Of a DNA stretch of 33,606 nucleotides, positions 32,671 through 33,606 are shown piece after piece (positions within the stretch are counted from its first letter, which is position 1; each line of letters opens with the position of its first letter). Origin of the DNA: Anaerolineae bacterium (lineage in GTDB: Bacteria > Chloroflexota > Anaerolineae > Promineifilales > Promineifilaceae); assembly GCA_028277515.1 (NCBI GenBank), contig JANQGC010000349.1, forward strand, positions 1 through 33,606, given 5' to 3'. The position numbers and the translations under genes are program-made. The notes beneath the pieces were generated by a model, which was not told where the DNA came from, did no database searches, and saw only the letters and a list, made by a program, of their open reading frames with translations.

Positions 32671-32715
32671 TCTACAGTTTCTTTGGTAATAGAATTTTAC
32701 TCGCCACTCAGCCAC

Positions 32716-33606
32716 TCACAACTCCTTCACCCCATCCAGCACATCAGCCACCAGATCATAACGGCCGAAAGCAGGCATCATATACACACCATGAATCAAC
32801 AGCCGTATCTCGGCCAGAATCTCTTGAGCGATGAGGACACCTTCGCGCTGCATATCGGCCGATTGGCGCATCCGGCGGCGCAGATCATCGGGAATATAAA
32901 TACCCGGCACTTCATGATGCAAAAACTCAGCATTGCGGCTGTTGAACAGCGGTTTGATGCCGGCCATAATAGGAACAAGCGGTTCCTCGAATTGTGTTTC
33001 ATAAGCAACGATAAACTCTCTGGCTGCTTCGGGATCGAAAACCGGCTGGGTGATGGCAAAATCAGCGCCGTTGCGAATCTTCTTATTGAATAGTTTTAAT
33101 TCACGCTCCATGTCGCTCGGCGTTAAATTAAGCGCCGCACCCACCGTGAAGTTAGTCGGCTGGTCAATGCTATTGCCTGCTTTGTCCGTTCCCTGATTCA
33201 AATTCTCTTTGATCAAATGTATCAAGCCCGTCGGGACAATGTCATAACTGTCTGTCGCTTCGGGAAAATCGCCGATGCGGGCCGGATCGCCCATGACAAC
33301 GAATAGATTGCGAATGCCCATCGCATGCGCCGCTAGCAGATCCCCCTGAATGCGCAGCAAGTTTCGGCCGCGTGTGGGAAAATGCAGCACCGTTTCCAGG
33401 CCGACGTCCTTTTGCACCAGGTAGGCCGCAGCCCAGGCGCTCATGCGCATGCGCGCCAGGGGACTTTCGGCGATATTGAGTAAATTAGCCCCGGCCTCTT
33501 TGAGCATACGCGCCCCTTCAAGCAGACGTTTGGCGGCGATTCCTTTGGGCGGACTCATCTCTACCGTGGCCACAAAACGGCCGGCAGCCAAATTATGAGC
33601 CAATTG
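32716..33606 (-). CDS. Methylenetetrahydrofolate reductase domain protein, 5' end outside the window
   Basis: The frame is open to the window edge, and the first in-window codons (QLAHNLAAGRF) have no real start, so this is a 3' part of a longer gene. Motifs of MetF-type flavoproteins are VEMSPPKG near 16, HFPTRGRNLLRIQGDLLAAHAMGIRNLFVVMGDPARIGDFP (RDRN-like, several motifs), TNFTVGAALNLTPSDMERELKLFNKKI, ADFAITQPVFDPE and FLHHEVPGIYIPDDL. The style matches the C-terminal half of bifunctional homocysteine S-methyltransferase/MTHFR (YitJ type), so an S-methyltransferase domain is expected upstream, outside the window. It reduces 5,10-methylene-THF to 5-methyl-THF. A stand-alone MetF is the alternative. 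Confidence 0.85.
   Translation of the reverse strand, partial: QLAHNLAAGRFVATVEMSPPKGIAAKRLLEGARMLKEAGANLLNIAESPLARMRMSAWAAAYLVQKDVGLETVLHFPTRGRNLLRIQGDLLAAHAMGIRNLFVVMGDPARIGDFPEATDSYDIVPTGLIHLIKENLNQGTDKAGNSIDQPTNFTVGAALNLTPSDMERELKLFNKKIRNGADFAITQPVFDPEAAREFIVAYETQFEEPLVPIMAGIKPLFNSRNAEFLHHEVPGIYIPDDLRRRMRQSADMQREGVLIAQEILAEIRLLIHGVYMMPAFGRYDLVADVLDGVKEL

Overview
This looks like a chromosomal segment from an uncultured or environmental bacterium. GC is estimated by eye at about 48%. The best guess is Chloroflexota, probably Anaerolineae. The guess rests on style, not on a marker gene: a Glu-rich linker after the lipobox of the sugar-binding lipoprotein, the sulfatase and UroD-like catabolic genes, and the apparent HcyS-MTHFR type metF. 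No rRNA, tRNA, CRISPR or intact mobile element was seen.

Layout. Positions 1-148 hold the C-terminal end of a degraded IS5-type transposase, and a second degraded copy in the same orientation lies at 30132-30272. From 388 to 10944 are unrelated housekeeping or accessory genes: a quinone oxidoreductase with an unusual C-terminal tail, a metallophosphoesterase, a DUF368 (PopT-type) lipid-carrier transporter, an FmdB zinc ribbon, a two-gene membrane/NDH-2 operon sharing one repeated membrane module, a DUF1269 protein, homoserine dehydrogenase, an internally deleted epimerase remnant, a roughly 295-bp nested palindromic element, and gluconokinase.

The most interesting part is 11304-30131. A 12-gene rightward run encodes an ABC importer (binding lipoprotein and two permeases, no ATPase), an MtnA/eIF2B-like sugar-1-phosphate isomerase, an RpiR/SIS regulator, an MTAP-family phosphorylase, a class II (FucA-like) aldolase, an alpha/beta hydrolase, two sulfatases, a uridine-phosphorylase-like enzyme and a UroD/MtaA-like protein. 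It is followed by a leftward pair (divergent nucleoside phosphorylase plus a third sulfatase) and a divergently transcribed rightward pair (fucose-isomerase-like protein plus FGGY kinase). Read together, phosphorylase -> pentose-1-P -> isomerase -> pentulose-1-P -> aldolase gives DHAP plus a small aldehyde, as in the 5'-deoxynucleoside 'DHAP shunt', but here coupled to import, three sulfatases and a methyltransferase-like protein. The inferred substrate is a decorated (sulfated or otherwise esterified) nucleoside or nucleoside-like glycoside. A second sugar branch may run through the isomerase and kinase.

The right end (30330-33606) carries an AT-rich, apparently leaderless Nudix gene, a glycerophosphodiester phosphodiesterase, pterin-4a-carbinolamine dehydratase, a REP-like palindrome and the 3' part of a metF-type gene that runs off the window.
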